Assembly: GCF_011604685.1 (NCBI RefSeq)
Contig: NZ_CP050063.1
Span: forward strand, 3,308,501 to 3,372,500
Source of the DNA: Spirosoma aureum
Lineage (GTDB): Bacteria > Bacteroidota > Bacteroidia > Cytophagales > Spirosomataceae
Direction: 5' to 3'
Length of the DNA: 64,000 nucleotides
In this document: in pieces, positions 35,430 to 45,253 of the stretch
Layout: the number at the start of each line of letters is the position of its first letter
Numbering within the stretch: the first letter of the stretch is position 1
The notes under the pieces: generated by a model
What the model saw: only the letters and a program-made list of their open reading frames with translations
Databases searched by the model: none
Told to the model about the DNA's origin: nothing
Position numbers and translations under genes: made by a program

Positions 35430-36557
35430 ATGCTAAACGTTTTCATTGATCACCAGAAATTCAGTACACAGAAGTACGGCGGCATTAGTCGCTATTTCGC
35501 GAATATCATTCAGGGCATTAAGCGTACTGAAGATATGACTTACCTGTTAGGTGTTCTGCACGCTAAAAATCACTATATCCAGGACGAACCCCTGTCACTG
35601 AAAGGGCGTCTGCCTGATCGTATTTTGAGCCGCAACGAGCGATACGACGTGCAACTGAATCAGCTTTATTGCAAGTGGCTGCTCGAAAAGTCGGAGTTCG
35701 ATGTGTTTCATCCCACCTATTACCACCCTTATTTTTTTAAGCAGTTAAAAAAGCCGCTGGTCATAACCGTTCATGACATGACCCATGAGGCCCTGCCTGA
35801 ATATTTCTGGGCACAGGACCCACTTACCCATAACAAGCGCTTGAATATTGAGCGGGCCGATTCGATTATAACCATCTCGAATACGACCCGAAAAGACTTG
35901 CTCGATATGTTCAGGGTCGATCCGGCGAAAGTATCGGTTATCTATCACGGCATTGATATTGAGTCACCACTGCTGGTTCAGCCGGTAGAAAATTTGCCCG
36001 AACAGTACCTGTTGTTTGTAGGCGATCGCAGTGGATACAAGAACTTTTATCTGTTTATGAAGGCCTTCCAGCATTTGGCCCATCGTTTTCCGGATCTGCA
36101 CGTTGTGCTGACCGGAGGAGGAAGGCTGGAAATTGCGGATCGCGAATTTCTTGATCGGCTGGGCCTTACCGATCGGGTACGACACATTAACGCCACTGAC
36201 GAACAACTCAATTTTCTGTATCAGAACGCGCAATTATTCGTCTATCCTTCGCTTTATGAGGGGTTTGGGTTGCCTATTCTGGAAGCATTTAAAGCTCGAT
36301 GCCCGATACTTCTCAGTGATACCGAGTGTTTTCGGGAGGTAGCCGTTGATGCTGCGGTGTATTTCGAACCCACGGCTGTCGACGATCTGATCGACAAGCT
36401 GGAAGCCACATTAACCAATTCAAGCCTGAAAGCCCAATTGGTCGAAAAAGGTACGAAGCGGCTCGCCGATTTCCCGCTTCAAAAATCCATTGATCAAACG
36501 TTGGACGTATACAGGTCACTAGTCAGTCCACAAGCGATTAAACGCGTTACTGTATGA
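35430..36557 (+). CDS. GT4-family glycosyltransferase
   Basis: 375 residues. GT-B fold, group 1: N-terminal KYGGISRYFANI, HDMTHE, then the donor-binding half YLLFVGDRSGYKNFYLFMKAF and YPSLYEGFGLPILEAF (EX7E-type pattern, near 275). It ends by overlapping the next gene by 4 nt (ATGA), which implies coupling. Confidence 0.92.
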   Translation: MLNVFIDHQKFSTQKYGGISRYFANIIQGIKRTEDMTYLLGVLHAKNHYIQDEPLSLKGRLPDRILSRNERYDVQLNQLYCKWLLEKSEFDVFHPTYYHPYFFKQLKKPLVITVHDMTHEALPEYFWAQDPLTHNKRLNIERADSIITISNTTRKDLLDMFRVDPAKVSVIYHGIDIESPLLVQPVENLPEQYLLFVGDRSGYKNFYLFMKAFQHLAHRFPDLHVVLTGGGRLEIADREFLDRLGLTDRVRHINATDEQLNFLYQNAQLFVYPSLYEGFGLPILEAFKARCPILLSDTECFREVAVDAAVYFEPTAVDDLIDKLEATLTNSSLKAQLVEKGTKRLADFPLQKSIDQTLDVYRSLVSPQAIKRVTV

Positions 36558-38524
36558 GATTTCGAGCGGTAGATTCTTTTCGGGGAATAGCTGCCATTAT
36601 GGTTATTTTATTCCATATGCAGCATCTTAATCTATTGTCAGAGAATGTTTTTATCGCAAAGAGTGACATTTTTGTTGATTTCTTTTTTGTGCTGTCAGGG
36701 TTTGTAATGACCCACAGTAACTTCAATAAGATTACCGATCTGAGAAGCATAAAGCCGTTTGTCAGTAAACGATTTAAACGACTTTACCCGCTTCATCTTT
36801 TCACGCTGTTACTGGTTTTGCTCTTTGAAGTCGCACGCTTCGGCATTGACCGATACGTCGTTCATTTATCCAATCCTGTATTTGCCAACGACAAAACCCT
36901 GATTTCGTTTCTGGCAAACCTGACACTTACTCAATCGCTTGGCCTATTTGATCGGGTGACCTGGAATGGTCCCAGCTGGAGTATTAGTGTTGAATTCTAC
37001 ACCTACATTGTCTGGGCGCTGTGCCTGGTGCTGTTTCGAAAAAACGTATTGCTTATCTGCATCATTGGTTTCAGCCTATTGGCCTGGTTCATTGTGCAGC
37101 ATCATGGCAGCATTATTTTTAATTACGATTACGGCTTCATCCGGTGCCTGTACAGCTTCCTGATTGGCATGGTTTCGTATCGGATTAGCCGTCAGCTATC
37201 ATCAGGTTTCGGTTACTGGCAGAGTACGGCCACAGAGGGCGTTATACTGGGGCTGACCATTTTTTCAGTCCGGGCATTTACCCATTCCGAAAGCTGGATG
37301 ATGCCGCTTTTGTTTGCCATCGTGATTATTGCCTTTTCGCGCGAAACAGGGGCTATTTCCAAATTTCTGGCGATCGATCGACTGGAGTTTCTGGGCAAGC
37401 TATCGTATTCGTATTACCTGAATCATACGATTGTGCTCGCTGTAATGGACCTGCTCCTGTTCAAGATTATCAAGGTACACCATACCACAATCGGTGAGTT
37501 ATTCTATGTGCTCAGTTGTCTGGGCTTTGTGCATCTGCTGTCTGTTTTCACCTATCGCCACATTGAATTGATTCTCCAGTCGCCCACACCGAAGCGACCC
37601 CAAAGGTCGTCTGCTAACATGACCATAGCCAGTCCCAATCCTAAACACAATTGGAGTATGAATATTCTCAAAGCGCCTGCCTGGATTAGTGAATTCAACT
37701 ATCCATACGCTACATTCGACGAGGTTCCAAAATCGGTTTTTGATAGCATAAATCGTGATCTCGATGCTGTCCAAAGCCCTGATCCGCTGGTTAGTGTTGT
37801 CATTCCGGGCTGGAACGAAGAGGTGAACATACTTCGCAGCGTTGCTTCGCTGGCGAAGATGAAAACGGACATACCCTTTGAAATTGTGGTCGTTAATAAC
37901 AACTCGACCGATCAGATGCAGAAAACGCTGGACAATCTGCATGTTCGCAGCGTATTTCAGCCTATTCAGGGATGGGGACCCGCTCGCCAGATGGGTTTGG
38001 AGAACGCACGGGGTAAATATATTCTGACAGCCGATGCCGACGGCCTCTACCCACCCGATTGGGTTAGTGAAATGATGGCCGTATTGCAGCAGCCGGGCGT
38101 TGTTTGTGTATATGGGCGTTATTCGTTTATTCCGACTCCCGAAAAAGGGTTTTCGCGCTGGAAACTATCGATCCTCGAAACGCTGAAAGATGGTATTGCC
38201 GAGGTTCGGCACATGAAACGGCCGCACCTGAACGCCTACGGTATAAGCATCGGTTACATTAGAGAATATGGCCTGAAAGTTGGTTATGTGATGCATAAAA
38301 TTCGGGGCGAAGACGGTCGGATGTGTTTTGACCTGATGAACTATGGAAGCGTTAAGCAGGTGAAATCGGCCAAAGCCCGCGCCTGGACGGGTACGCGAAC
38401 GCTAGAAAAGGATGGTAGCTTCTCACGAACGCTCTTTGTGCGTATTGCCAATGAGCTCCGGCGGTTTAGCAGTATGTTCGTTGAGCAACCTCCTCACGAT
38501 ACCAAAACATCATTGAATAATTAG
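36554..38524 (+). CDS. acyltransferase-3 fused to GT2 glycosyltransferase
   Basis: 656 residues. Residues about 1-345 form an integral membrane acyltransferase (AT3/OafA-like): RAVDSFRGIAAIMVILFHM, DFFFVLSGFVM, KRFKRLYPLHLF and about 10 TMs. A linker (about 350-380) leads to a GT2 catalytic domain (about 410-640): PLVSVVIPGWNEEVNI, IVVVNNNSTD, ILTADADGLYPP. The frame is continuous with no sign of a lost stop, but two separate genes is the usual arrangement. One polypeptide could acetylate and glycosylate the same repeat unit. ATGA overlap with the GT4 gene. Confidence 0.9.
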   Translation: MRFRAVDSFRGIAAIMVILFHMQHLNLLSENVFIAKSDIFVDFFFVLSGFVMTHSNFNKITDLRSIKPFVSKRFKRLYPLHLFTLLLVLLFEVARFGIDRYVVHLSNPVFANDKTLISFLANLTLTQSLGLFDRVTWNGPSWSISVEFYTYIVWALCLVLFRKNVLLICIIGFSLLAWFIVQHHGSIIFNYDYGFIRCLYSFLIGMVSYRISRQLSSGFGYWQSTATEGVILGLTIFSVRAFTHSESWMMPLLFAIVIIAFSRETGAISKFLAIDRLEFLGKLSYSYYLNHTIVLAVMDLLLFKIIKVHHTTIGELFYVLSCLGFVHLLSVFTYRHIELILQSPTPKRPQRSSANMTIASPNPKHNWSMNILKAPAWISEFNYPYATFDEVPKSVFDSINRDLDAVQSPDPLVSVVIPGWNEEVNILRSVASLAKMKTDIPFEIVVVNNNSTDQMQKTLDNLHVRSVFQPIQGWGPARQMGLENARGKYILTADADGLYPPDWVSEMMAVLQQPGVVCVYGRYSFIPTPEKGFSRWKLSILETLKDGIAEVRHMKRPHLNAYGISIGYIREYGLKVGYVMHKIRGEDGRMCFDLMNYGSVKQVKSAKARAWTGTRTLEKDGSFSRTLFVRIANELRRFSSMFVEQPPHDTKTSLNN

Positions 38525-38550
38525 GGAATTGTCGTTCAACATCATTGGCT

Positions 38551-40050
38551 ATGCTCGTCTGTCAATGCAAGTCGGCTTTCCTGAGCTGGATCGTCCCACT
38601 ATTTCTGCTGATTCTGACTGCCCGTGTGGATAGTCGGGCGCAGTGTAGTCAGGGAGCAATCATTTGCGAAACATTTGGTTCTGGTCCGCGCGGAGCGTTA
38701 CCACAAGGGCAAACGACATTTGCTTATACCACCAATCCATGCCCTAATGATGGAGAATATACCTTGATGGATACTGTCGCCAATAGTTGCCACGGTGATG
38801 CCTGGCACCGGGTGCGGGAAGATCACACGCCCGGTGATGTAAAGGGTAATATGTTTGTTGTCAACGCATTCTACCAGCCCAGCGAGTTTTTTAGCCAGAA
38901 AGCAATGGGGTTGTGTCCTGGTGTTACATACGAATTTTCATTGTGGGTACTGAATATAAACAAGGTATTGCAACCGGGACCCTGTGATGAATTTAGCCTT
39001 CGCGATCCGATCATAGCGATGCGGGTAGAGCAGGCGGATGGGACATTGATCAAAGAGGTAATACAGCCTGCTGTTTCTCGTTCAGTAACCCCTGTCTGGG
39101 TGCAGCTTTCGATGCAGTTCGTTATCCAGACCAACACCAACGACATTGTTGTCAAACTGATCAATAAAGGACTTGGCGGTTGCGGTAACGACCTGGCTAT
39201 TGACGATATTGGCTTCCGTCCGGTTCACCCTAACCTGACTATTCAATTCGCCAATTCGTCGGCTTCTGAAATAACAGCCTGCGCTGATACCCGCCTGACA
39301 CTCAGTATTGGGGCCGCTGTAGGGTATCCGAATCCGGTTTATTCGTGGCAACAGAGTCAGGATAATATTAACTGGACACCTGTTCCCGGAACCGGTCAGG
39401 CAACCTATAAGATTAATCCGGTGCGGGTTGGCCGCACGTATTATCGGCTCCGAAATGCCCAGCCAATCAACGCCAATGCCATTGGTCGCTCCCAATGTTC
39501 GGCCGAGTCTAATGTGCTTATTGTCAATGGGCGTCCTGATGCACCCTTCAGTCTGGGTAATGATCTGGCCGTTTGCGCAGGTACATCACAGGTGCTTCAG
39601 GCGCCTGACCCACTGCCCGCTGGTACTTCGTTTGTCTGGTCTGATCTGAGCTCAAACCAGGAGCTAATCGTCAATTCAGCGGGGGCTTATTGGCTGGAAA
39701 CAAACCTGGGCGGGTGTACGTATCGAGACACGGTAAACGTGTCGACCCAGAACTGCCACCTGGAAGATGTTTATATACCTGATGCGTTCTCGCCCAATAA
39801 TGATGCGGTTAACGATAACCTGATTGTCATTCATGCGGGTACCTTTACGGCCTATTCCTTTCGCGTTTATGATCGCTGGGGGAGTGTCATTTTTGTGAGT
39901 AAGCAGGCCGATCTGACCTGGGATGGTATGTTTCAAAATCGACCCTGCCCGGAAGGGATCTATGCCTGGACTCTTGATTATAGTGTTTTGAATACCCAGA
40001 ATCAGGAGCGTCATTACACCCGAAGCGGGCGGGTGATCTTGGTTCGTTAA
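38551..40050 (+). CDS. secreted protein with type-B T9SS sorting domain
   Basis: 499 residues from ATG 38551 (the in-frame TTG at 38545 is less likely). Signal peptide (LSWIVPLFLLILTARVDSRAQ). The N-terminal half looks like an extracellular ligand-binding or adhesion-type domain with Cys pairs (CSQGAIICETFG), followed by an Ig/PKD-like part (YSWQQSQDNINWTPV). The C-terminal about 95 residues are the gliding-motility-associated domain: VYIPDAFSPNNDAVNDNL, YDRWGSVIF, WDGMFQNRPCPEGIYAW. It would be exported by type IX secretion. It lies at the end of the exopolysaccharide run and may bind the polymer; this is inference. Confidence 0.88.
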   Translation: MLVCQCKSAFLSWIVPLFLLILTARVDSRAQCSQGAIICETFGSGPRGALPQGQTTFAYTTNPCPNDGEYTLMDTVANSCHGDAWHRVREDHTPGDVKGNMFVVNAFYQPSEFFSQKAMGLCPGVTYEFSLWVLNINKVLQPGPCDEFSLRDPIIAMRVEQADGTLIKEVIQPAVSRSVTPVWVQLSMQFVIQTNTNDIVVKLINKGLGGCGNDLAIDDIGFRPVHPNLTIQFANSSASEITACADTRLTLSIGAAVGYPNPVYSWQQSQDNINWTPVPGTGQATYKINPVRVGRTYYRLRNAQPINANAIGRSQCSAESNVLIVNGRPDAPFSLGNDLAVCAGTSQVLQAPDPLPAGTSFVWSDLSSNQELIVNSAGAYWLETNLGGCTYRDTVNVSTQNCHLEDVYIPDAFSPNNDAVNDNLIVIHAGTFTAYSFRVYDRWGSVIFVSKQADLTWDGMFQNRPCPEGIYAWTLDYSVLNTQNQERHYTRSGRVILVR

Positions 40051-40338
40051 TAAAATAGTGCCTGTCTTTCTCTGTATCAGCTGATTAGAGGGGAAGTCTG
40101 ATTGACTTGCCGTTGGAAGTCCAGGGTTTTTTTGATAAGTTGCGTTAATGGATGGAAATAAGACTTCCGCACAGAAGCGTGCCACGGTTGATCATGATGC
40201 TCTAATAACCGTGGCACGCTTCTGTGCGGAAGTCCTCATAAAGTCAATTCGTAAACGTGACCACTCATCATTTACCTAGTCCAGATAATTTAGGGAAAAG
40301 CAGCTTCATGCGTCTATCCTGTCCACAAAATCATATTA
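40051..40338. other. 288-bp gap with a long perfect inverted repeat
   Basis: No credible ORF. The main content is the 28-bp inverted repeat at 40162-40234. The region to 40338 is otherwise featureless and may hold a promoter for the next gene. Confidence 0.5.
40162..40234. repeat. 28-bp perfect inverted repeat with 17-nt spacer
   Basis: Arms 40162-40189 and 40207-40234 are exact reverse complements, beginning GACTTCCGCACAG. GC-rich, unlike the surrounding AT-rich gap. There is no T-run next to it, so it is not a simple terminator. It may be a dispersed palindromic (REP-like or MITE-like) element; copy number elsewhere is unknown. Confidence 0.85.
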
Positions 40339-41118
40339 ATGCAACAGAATTATTATTTTCCTGATGTTACGCTGCTGGTAACGCACTATAATCGGTCACA
40401 GTCGCTGGAGAATCTGCTGACTAGCTTCCGGAAGTTAAATTGTCAGTTTGGCGAAATCGTTGTGTCAGACGACGGTAGCAAAGAAGAACACCGTAATTAT
40501 CTGAAAAAGCTACAGGAAGAGTTTTCCTTTCGGTTGATTTCGACGCCCAAAAACAAAGGCTTAGGGAATAATATCAACAAAGGCCAGGAGGCTGTTCAGA
40601 CGCCGTATACGCTCTATATTCAGGAAGATTTTGAGCCTAAACCTGCCTTTCCAGATCGGCTGGTAGAATCACTGGGGATCATTAATGAACATCCAGAATT
40701 CGATATTATTCGGTTTTATGCCTATTATCCCTACGCGTACTTAAAGCCTTATGATAATCAGTTCTCAGAGATGGTTATTCCATCGATATGGGATACGAAT
40801 TACACCAAAATTTACTATTACAGTGATCACCCGCACTTACGCCGTAGCTCATTTCTGGAAAAATTTGGTCGCTATGTAGAAGGGCTAGCTCCCGACAAAA
40901 CAGAGTACTGGATGTGTGTTTCCTTTATTCAACACAAGGGTAGGGGGTTGTTTTTCAACGAATTCAAACAGCTTTTTGATCAGAAAAATACCCAGACAGA
41001 GCCCAGTACCTATAGTCTGAAAAAGTGGGGAGTGAGCAAAAATCAGGTTCTGGTGGCGGTACGGTATGTGTATAGACAACTTAAATACAACTACGATATT
41101 TACATCAAAAAGCCGTAA
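40339..41118 (+). CDS. GT2-family glycosyltransferase
   Basis: 259 residues. GT-A: VTLLVTHYNRSQSLENLL, IVVSDDGSKEEH, NKGLGNNINKG and a QEDFEPKP acidic motif (DXD-like). The C-terminal half is unlike the family's usual tail. It ends 7 bp before a strong bidirectional terminator and is the last gene of the polysaccharide block. It is separated from the rest by the repeat-bearing gap, so it may have its own promoter. Confidence 0.88.
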   Translation: MQQNYYFPDVTLLVTHYNRSQSLENLLTSFRKLNCQFGEIVVSDDGSKEEHRNYLKKLQEEFSFRLISTPKNKGLGNNINKGQEAVQTPYTLYIQEDFEPKPAFPDRLVESLGIINEHPEFDIIRFYAYYPYAYLKPYDNQFSEMVIPSIWDTNYTKIYYYSDHPHLRRSSFLEKFGRYVEGLAPDKTEYWMCVSFIQHKGRGLFFNEFKQLFDQKNTQTEPSTYSLKKWGVSKNQVLVAVRYVYRQLKYNYDIYIKKP

Positions 41119-41125
41119 TTTTTTA

Positions 41126-41181
41126 AACCGTCAAACAAAAACACCGAGCCTGAATGTGCTCGGTGTTTTTGTTTGACGGTT
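41126..41181. terminator. bidirectional terminator between convergent genes
   Basis: A 24-bp perfect stem (41126-41149 with 41158-41181), 8-nt loop, with A/T-rich arms on both sides. It serves the plus-strand glycosyltransferase and the minus-strand CBM glycoside hydrolase, which end on either side. Confidence 0.9.
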
Positions 41182-41196
41182 AATGAGTTCGTAGCA

Positions 41197-44100
41197 CTAG
41201 TTTACTTTCAGTACTTTACGCATTACACGCTCGCCATCCTGCTTGATTTCCAGTATGTAAGTGCCGGTTGGAAGCTGCGACATGTCGATTTTTGATGAGA
41301 ATTGATCGCCGGTTTTCTGAACCTTTACCTGCCGATGAATTCTGCCCGTGCCAGCATCAAACAGATTGATTTTAAGGGGCGTATTACTCGAACGCTCGGC
41401 CTGAATCGTGACGAAATCGGCAGTAGGGTTTGGATAAATACGCACAACATCCTCCAGGCTTTTTTCTTCAGCAGTCATCTTAGCGGCTACACGTGCATTG
41501 GGTGCAGCAGTACCCGCCACAACAAACATGGGTGTCTCGGTTACAGTAAGTTGCAGTTTACCTTGGCTGGTATTGACCACTTCCATATCCATATTTTCGC
41601 TTCCTGCTTTGGGTCGGTAAACCTGCGCCTGGGCCGCACTACCTAGGTCCAGGGTATACGAAGCCGTTCGGCCAACTTCGTCGGGCACAACCAACATATA
41701 GGCTGACTTACCATTGAATTCGTACCGGTCAACAATCGGGTTCTGATTGAGGGTTTCTTTGTAGGAATACTCTCCAAAGAGTTTACCGGTCTGATACAGG
41801 TAATCAGCGGCAGGCCGACGGGTTGTATTGTCGCCGTTAGCCAGCCCTGAGGTGCCGAACATTCCTCCCGAATTGTTATCGTCATAGAGCTGATAGAAGA
41901 ACACTTTATCGATACCCTGACGAGCATAAAACAACGACGTCCGCAGAATCCAGTCGCCCTGGGTCTCCAGGGCCGACTTATTGCCGATTGGAATAGCACG
42001 CAGGGGACTGCCCTGGTTTACATCATACCCCGCTTCCGTAATCCAGACGGGCATGTCATATGACTGCTGATGGGCTGTTTTACGGAAATCCTCGGCAATG
42101 CGGTTGATAGGCGTCACTTCGGGAGCGGCTCCGCGCGTTGAGGTTCCACTCTGCGACGAGGAGGTATTGTCGGAATACATGTGGTAATTGATAATATCCC
42201 AGCACAGATTCACGGTGCCATCGGGTTTGTAGCCCCGATATTGCTTACACCAGTCGATCATCCCTTTGATATAATCGGAACCACTGGAAGCCGACGCCAA
42301 CCCGCCAATGACCACTTTCACGCTTGGGTCGGCATTTTTAACGCCAACACCGGCACCCATCGTGTTCTTGTGACCGTCGTAAAACGCCGACAGATTGGCT
42401 GCATATTCGCGGGCTGTCTGGTATGCTTTTCTGCCTTTCCACCACTTATCGCGCTCGTTATCACATTCGATGTACTTGATCAGCCCCAGACCAATCTTGA
42501 TCGAATTAGGTGTATCGCCCGTCCAGCGTGGCGTTGAGTTTACACTGAGTAAGGCCGGATTGATGTTCGGATTACTGCCGTAGCGGGCCATGTACTGAAA
42601 GCCTGCCTTCGCCTGTTCCAGATAGGAGTTCGGGTCCAGGAAATCTTTTCCGTAGCGTAAGGGAACATTTTCGCCGTCGCGCTGGTCGTCCGGATATGTA
42701 TTGACCATCCATTCAGGAATTGTCTTCAGGCAGGCCAGTACTTCAATTCCTTCGGCCTTGCAGCGTTCATAAATCGCATCGTAATTCCAGCCGCCACTAA
42801 TGGTCGGATTGTAGGAATAGCTGCCTTCGTTCCCTTCCAGTTTATTCCAGTCCATATAATGCCGGACACCGGAAAAACTTTTCACGACGTTCATTTTCGA
42901 TTCATTGATCTGCCAGGGTGTATTGCCATCTTCAAAGTTCCATTCGTAGGCATTTACCCCGAACATATCCTTTAGTTTCACCGACTTGGCGGGCGCTGGC
43001 GTTGGCGGTTGACTGGTTGGTGTGTAGGAACCATATAATTCAATTTCCGTCGGGTAAACACTCCAGGAATTGATAACCAGATAACGGGCATTACTAATAG
43101 GCTGATCCAACTTGAATTTAGCATTTCCAGACGTCGTTCGGTTTGGGTAAGGTCCCACCCAGGTTGCGTATTCCTGACCCGTAAAGGTTGCAATCGGAAT
43201 CCGTTGCCACTGATCGGTAATGACCGACAATGTCATCGGATTATCGGTATAGATCCCCGTAAAATCGTAAAACCGAATACTCTCCAGCGTCATCGATTCG
43301 CCATCCAGTAAGGGATAATAGGCATCGTAATTAGGCAATACTTTACCATAGCCCGTTTCGACGTTTACATCCGTAATGCCATCGAACAGGCCATCCAGGC
43401 CATTACTTACGTTATTGAGCTGATACCAACGTTTGGGGTCGATCGGAATTTTGGCGCTAAGCGGAGTGTTCGATGTGGCCTGAACAACCTGCGTCCGGGT
43501 AACATCCGAAGCAGCCAGAAACGAGGAAGAACCCGCCTGCGATGCCGTAATGGTTGCCGTTCCAGCCGATACTATTGTCGCTTTCCATGAACCTGATCCA
43601 TTAGAAACGGTAACGACAGCCTGATTCGATGAGCTAAACGTAATCGGCGTTTCCGTGTTCGTACTGGTTGCCGACAGACTGAACTCGCCATCGTCGGTAG
43701 TCTTGGCGGGGAGATCGGCAAACGTGATCACTGCCGGAGTCATGACTGTGCCGCCCTGACTAACATCGAACCAGTTCATGTTGAAAGCACCGCGTACGGC
43801 ATACAAGCGCAAGACCTGGCTGCCAGCCGGTAAGGTAGCCGTGGTGCTGACCGTCGTCCAGGTTTGCCAGCCATACGTCCGAGGCACATCCACACTGCCC
43901 AACACCGAACCACTCTCCGAACGAATCTCGATATGGCCGTTTCCATAACTGTTGGCCACCCGAAACTGAAAGGTGTGCAGGCCCGCCGAAGCCACATTGA
44001 CATTGTAGTCCATCCAGTCCCCATCATCGATATAACCCACATCCGACCCACCCCCACTGTCCTCGGTCTGCTCAGGGCGAACATCGGTGGCTACATCGAA

Positions 44101-44811
44101 GGTCTCAGCCTCGATGCGGGCGGGTAGGGATCGGCTGGCAGCAGCCTCGAACCAGTTGAGGTTCCAACTGCCCTTGATGATCTGAATCCGCAGGGTCTGA
44201 TTGCCGGCGGGCAGGTGAGCGGTAGCGCCAATGGACTGCCAGTTCTGGGCACCCCCGGTTCGGGGCACATCGACGGTCGTCAGCAGGGTACCGTCGGCGA
44301 GTTTGAGCTGGAATTTGGCGCCATCGCTATAGCCATTGGCGACCCGAAAGCGGAAAGTGTAGACCGCTTCGGTGGGCACATTGACCGAATAGTCCATCCA
44401 GCCATCATCGGTGATCAGGCTCAGATTCTGGCCCCCGTTCTCATCCGATGTCGTTTCCAGCTGGGCCCCCTGCATGGCCTTAAAATCTTCTACTTCAATG
44501 TGGCCGGGTAAGTTGGCAATACCACCCCTGGAAACATCGAACCAGTTCAGATTGAAGGTGCCCCGTACGGCATATAAGCGCAAGACCTGGCTGCCAGCCG
44601 GTAAGGTAGCCGTGGCGCTGACCGTCGTCCAGGTTTGCCAGCCATACGTCCGAGGCACATCCACACTGCCCAACACCGAACCACTCTCCGAACGAATCTC
44701 GATATGGCCGTTTCCATAACTGTTGGCCACCCGAAACTGAAAGGTGTGCAGGCCCGCCGAAGCCACATTGACATTGTAGTCCATCCAGTCCCCATCATCG
44801 ATATAACCCAC
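41197..44811 (-). CDS. secreted multi-CBM glycoside hydrolase, main part with type-A T9SS sorting domain (5' end frameshifted)
   Basis: 1204 residues in this frame. It carries three CBM6-like modules, one incomplete (GYIDDGDWMDYNVNV, GHIEVEDF, RIEAETFDVATDVRPE), then an Ig-like domain (TPAVITFADLP, about 355-440) and a discoidin/F5-8-like stretch. A clan GH-A-type catalytic domain (about 610-1050) follows, with the acid/base Glu in YIECDNERDKWW and nucleophile Glu in VWITEAGYD. The C-terminal sorting signal (VRIYPNPTADFVTI, LPTGTYILEI, RKVLKVN) is type A of T9SS. Substrate unknown. The real gene begins at 45407; a one-base deletion near 44820 splits it. Confidence 0.85.
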   Translation of the reverse strand: MGYIDDGDWMDYNVNVASAGLHTFQFRVANSYGNGHIEIRSESGSVLGSVDVPRTYGWQTWTTVSATATLPAGSQVLRLYAVRGTFNLNWFDVSRGGIANLPGHIEVEDFKAMQGAQLETTSDENGGQNLSLITDDGWMDYSVNVPTEAVYTFRFRVANGYSDGAKFQLKLADGTLLTTVDVPRTGGAQNWQSIGATAHLPAGNQTLRIQIIKGSWNLNWFEAAASRSLPARIEAETFDVATDVRPEQTEDSGGGSDVGYIDDGDWMDYNVNVASAGLHTFQFRVANSYGNGHIEIRSESGSVLGSVDVPRTYGWQTWTTVSTTATLPAGSQVLRLYAVRGAFNMNWFDVSQGGTVMTPAVITFADLPAKTTDDGEFSLSATSTNTETPITFSSSNQAVVTVSNGSGSWKATIVSAGTATITASQAGSSSFLAASDVTRTQVVQATSNTPLSAKIPIDPKRWYQLNNVSNGLDGLFDGITDVNVETGYGKVLPNYDAYYPLLDGESMTLESIRFYDFTGIYTDNPMTLSVITDQWQRIPIATFTGQEYATWVGPYPNRTTSGNAKFKLDQPISNARYLVINSWSVYPTEIELYGSYTPTSQPPTPAPAKSVKLKDMFGVNAYEWNFEDGNTPWQINESKMNVVKSFSGVRHYMDWNKLEGNEGSYSYNPTISGGWNYDAIYERCKAEGIEVLACLKTIPEWMVNTYPDDQRDGENVPLRYGKDFLDPNSYLEQAKAGFQYMARYGSNPNINPALLSVNSTPRWTGDTPNSIKIGLGLIKYIECDNERDKWWKGRKAYQTAREYAANLSAFYDGHKNTMGAGVGVKNADPSVKVVIGGLASASSGSDYIKGMIDWCKQYRGYKPDGTVNLCWDIINYHMYSDNTSSSQSGTSTRGAAPEVTPINRIAEDFRKTAHQQSYDMPVWITEAGYDVNQGSPLRAIPIGNKSALETQGDWILRTSLFYARQGIDKVFFYQLYDDNNSGGMFGTSGLANGDNTTRRPAADYLYQTGKLFGEYSYKETLNQNPIVDRYEFNGKSAYMLVVPDEVGRTASYTLDLGSAAQAQVYRPKAGSENMDMEVVNTSQGKLQLTVTETPMFVVAGTAAPNARVAAKMTAEEKSLEDVVRIYPNPTADFVTIQAERSSNTPLKINLFDAGTGRIHRQVKVQKTGDQFSSKIDMSQLPTGTYILEIKQDGERVMRKVLKVN

Positions 44812-45253
44812 ATCCGACCCACCCCACTGTCCTCGGTCTGCTCAGGGCGAACATCGGTGGCTACATCGAAGGTCTCAGCCTCGATGCGGGCGGGTAGGGA
44901 TCGGCTGGCAGCAGCCTCGAACCAGTTGAGGTTCCAACTGCCCTTGATGATCTGAATCCGCAGGGTCTGATTGCCGGCGGGCAGGTGAGCGGTAGCGCCA
45001 ATGGACTGCCAGTTCTGGGCACCCCCGGTTCGGGGCACATCGACGGTCGTCAGCAGGGTACCGTCGGCGAGTTTGAGCTGGAATTTGGCGCCATCGCTAT
45101 AGCCATTGGCGACTCGAAAGCGGAAGGTGTAGACCGCTGCGGTGGGTACATTGACTGAATAATCCATCCAGCCATCATCGGTGATCAGGCTCAGATTCTG
45201 GCCTCCGTTGTCATCCGATGTTGATTCCAATTGGCCACCCTGCATGGCATCGT
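43762..45253. repeat. two near-identical copies of a 771-bp tandem repeat (CBM6 pair)
   Basis: Positions 43762-44480 and 44533-45250 match at an offset of 771 bp with only scattered differences, and the first encodes an A-B pair of CBM6-like modules as does the second. The near identity suggests recent duplication. The single-base difference that frameshifts the gene lies in the upstream copy (in transcription order). Confidence 0.85.
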
